Shown: positions 4,659-5,548 of the stretch, piece after piece
Numbering within the stretch: the stretch's first letter is position 1
How the letters are laid out: each line of letters begins with the position of its first letter
Assembly (NCBI GenBank): GCA_046484825.1
Contig: JAWOIE010000117.1
Location: 1-5,548 of the forward strand
Direction: 5' to 3'
Source of the DNA: CAJYAN01 sp046484825
GTDB lineage: Bacteria; Pseudomonadota; Gammaproteobacteria; UBA6429; Thiohalophilaceae
Length of the DNA: 5,548 bases
Position numbers and translations under genes: made by a program
Notes under the pieces: model-generated
Databases searched by the model: none
Seen by the model: the letters and a program-made list of their open reading frames with translations, nothing else
Told to the model about the DNA's origin: nothing

Positions 4659-5548
4659 TCAGGTCTGATCCTTGTGCTGTTGGCGACGACGGGCGTTGGC
4701 CGCATCGATCTGCTGTTGCTGTTCCGGCGTCAGATTGTCAACATTTTTCGGGGCGGCGGCCAGTGCCTCCTTGCGCGCCCTGGCGCGGGCCAAGGCCGCC
4801 TCGATCGCCGCCTTCTTGTTCTCGGTCTCCGAGTTGGTCTTGCCCTGGGCGCGATCGAGCAAGGCCTTTTTCTTCTGCCGACGTTCTTCGTCTTCCTGTT
4901 TTTTGCGTTCCTGCCGGTAGAGGTGAAACTCATGGCGTTCGCGGGCGCGATCGGATTTCTGTTTTTCGTGGTCGCGGTTCCAGATCTCGGTCTTGGCAAA
5001 GCGGTAGTACTGCACCAGGGGGATGTGACTGGGACAGACGTGGGCGCAGCAGCCGCACTCTATACAGTCAAACAGGTTGTAGTCCTGGACCTTGTCAAAG
5101 TCCTGGGCGCGGGCATGCCAGTAGAGCTGTTGCGGTAACAACTGCGCCGGACAGACCCGGGCGCAGTCGCCGCAGCGAATACAGGGCAGGGCGGGTTCAA
5201 CGGCTTGCTGCCGCTGCACCAGCACACAGTTGGTGGTTTTGATCACCGGCGCCTGGGTATCGGCAATGGCAAAGCCCATCATGGGACCGCCGATAATAAT
5301 GTCCCTGTCGCCCGTCGCCATGGCGTGTTGCGCCAGCAGGTGCGCGATGGGCGTGCCCAGCGGCACCCGCCAGTTGGCGGGATCGGTGACAGCGTTGCCC
5401 GTGACGGTCACGAAGCGTTCGATGAGCGGCTGACCCTGCAGCACGGCGTCGGCCACGGCGACGGCGGTACCGACGTTCTGACACACCAGACCGATGTCGA
5501 CCGGCCGCTGTTGCGAGGAGATCTCACGGCCGGTGAGGACCTTGATCA
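4659..5548 (-). CDS. rsxC: Rsx/Rnf electron transport complex subunit C, 3' part
   Basis: Peripheral subunit of the complex; its family carries an NADH/FMN-binding region and an iron-sulfur domain. The frame is open to the window edge, so the 5' part is missing; 295 residues are visible, starting IKVLTGREI. VCQNVGTAVAVADAV (21-35), PLIERFVTVTG (40-50) and IIGGPMMG (84-91) are family signatures of the SLBB-like part. Two [4Fe-4S] motifs follow: CIRCGDCARVCP (Cys 122, 125, 128, 132) and CIECGCCAHVCP (Cys 161, 164, 167, 171), with LLPQQLYW between them as in E. coli. From about residue 185 the protein is a charged Arg/Lys/Glu/Gln/Ala-rich tail of roughly 110 residues, likely helical. E. coli RsxC (740 residues) has a far longer repetitive tail. 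A GTG within the fragment (5486) is internal, not the start. It lies 2 bases ahead of rsxD. Confidence 0.96.
   Translation of the reverse strand, partial: IKVLTGREISSQQRPVDIGLVCQNVGTAVAVADAVLQGQPLIERFVTVTGNAVTDPANWRVPLGTPIAHLLAQHAMATGDRDIIIGGPMMGFAIADTQAPVIKTTNCVLVQRQQAVEPALPCIRCGDCARVCPAQLLPQQLYWHARAQDFDKVQDYNLFDCIECGCCAHVCPSHIPLVQYYRFAKTEIWNRDHEKQKSDRARERHEFHLYRQERKKQEDEERRQKKKALLDRAQGKTNSETENKKAAIEAALARARARKEALAAAPKNVDNLTPEQQQQIDAANARRRQQHKDQT

Noticed and set aside
4337..5242. Long plus-strand open frame opposite rsxC and rsxD
   Set aside because: It is antisense to two strongly supported genes, Arg/Ser/Pro-rich and low in complexity, as expected from the complement of GC-rich coding DNA.

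Overview
The window looks like chromosomal DNA from a gammaproteobacterium. The right-hand three fifths carry, on the minus strand, the order rsxC-rsxD-rsxG-rsxE-nth that is familiar from Escherichia coli and many relatives. The coding sequence there is GC-rich and close to E. coli at motif level, but divergent enough to suggest a non-enteric lineage. The exact genus cannot be read from the sequence.

Layout on the minus strand, right to left: the 3' part of rsxC (running off the window at 5548), rsxD, rsxG, rsxE, then nth after a 79-base gap. The first four encode subunits of the Rsx/Rnf membrane electron-transfer complex: RsxC with two [4Fe-4S] ferredoxin-type motifs, RsxD and RsxG with flavinylation motifs, and RsxE with the membrane cysteine pair. 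nth encodes endonuclease III, a base-excision repair enzyme with its own [4Fe-4S] cluster. Tight spacing (2 bases between rsxC and rsxD, a 17-base overlap of rsxG and rsxE) supports a single transcript. rsxA and rsxB would be expected just beyond 5548.

The left part is accessory in character. A plus-strand gene (864-1460) encodes an unrecognised two-helix membrane protein with a SHOCT-like C-terminus and converges on nth. The 67-base gap between them holds six degenerate 7-base tandem units and a perfect 9-base inverted repeat. At the far left an AT-rich minus-strand ORF (22-330) encodes an unrecognised small three-helix membrane protein. Between these two divergent genes lie about 530 bases without a long gene, containing candidate promoters and two mini-ORFs placed at the starts of the two genes.

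I do not see a wholly new system. The most unusual points are: (1) the strongest Shine-Dalgarno in the left region serves a 17-codon mini-ORF that is one nucleotide out of frame with the small membrane protein and contains an A6 run; (2) the heptamer array in the convergent gap; (3) a palindromic repeat that supplies the stop codon of the small gene, with a partial copy on its other side.
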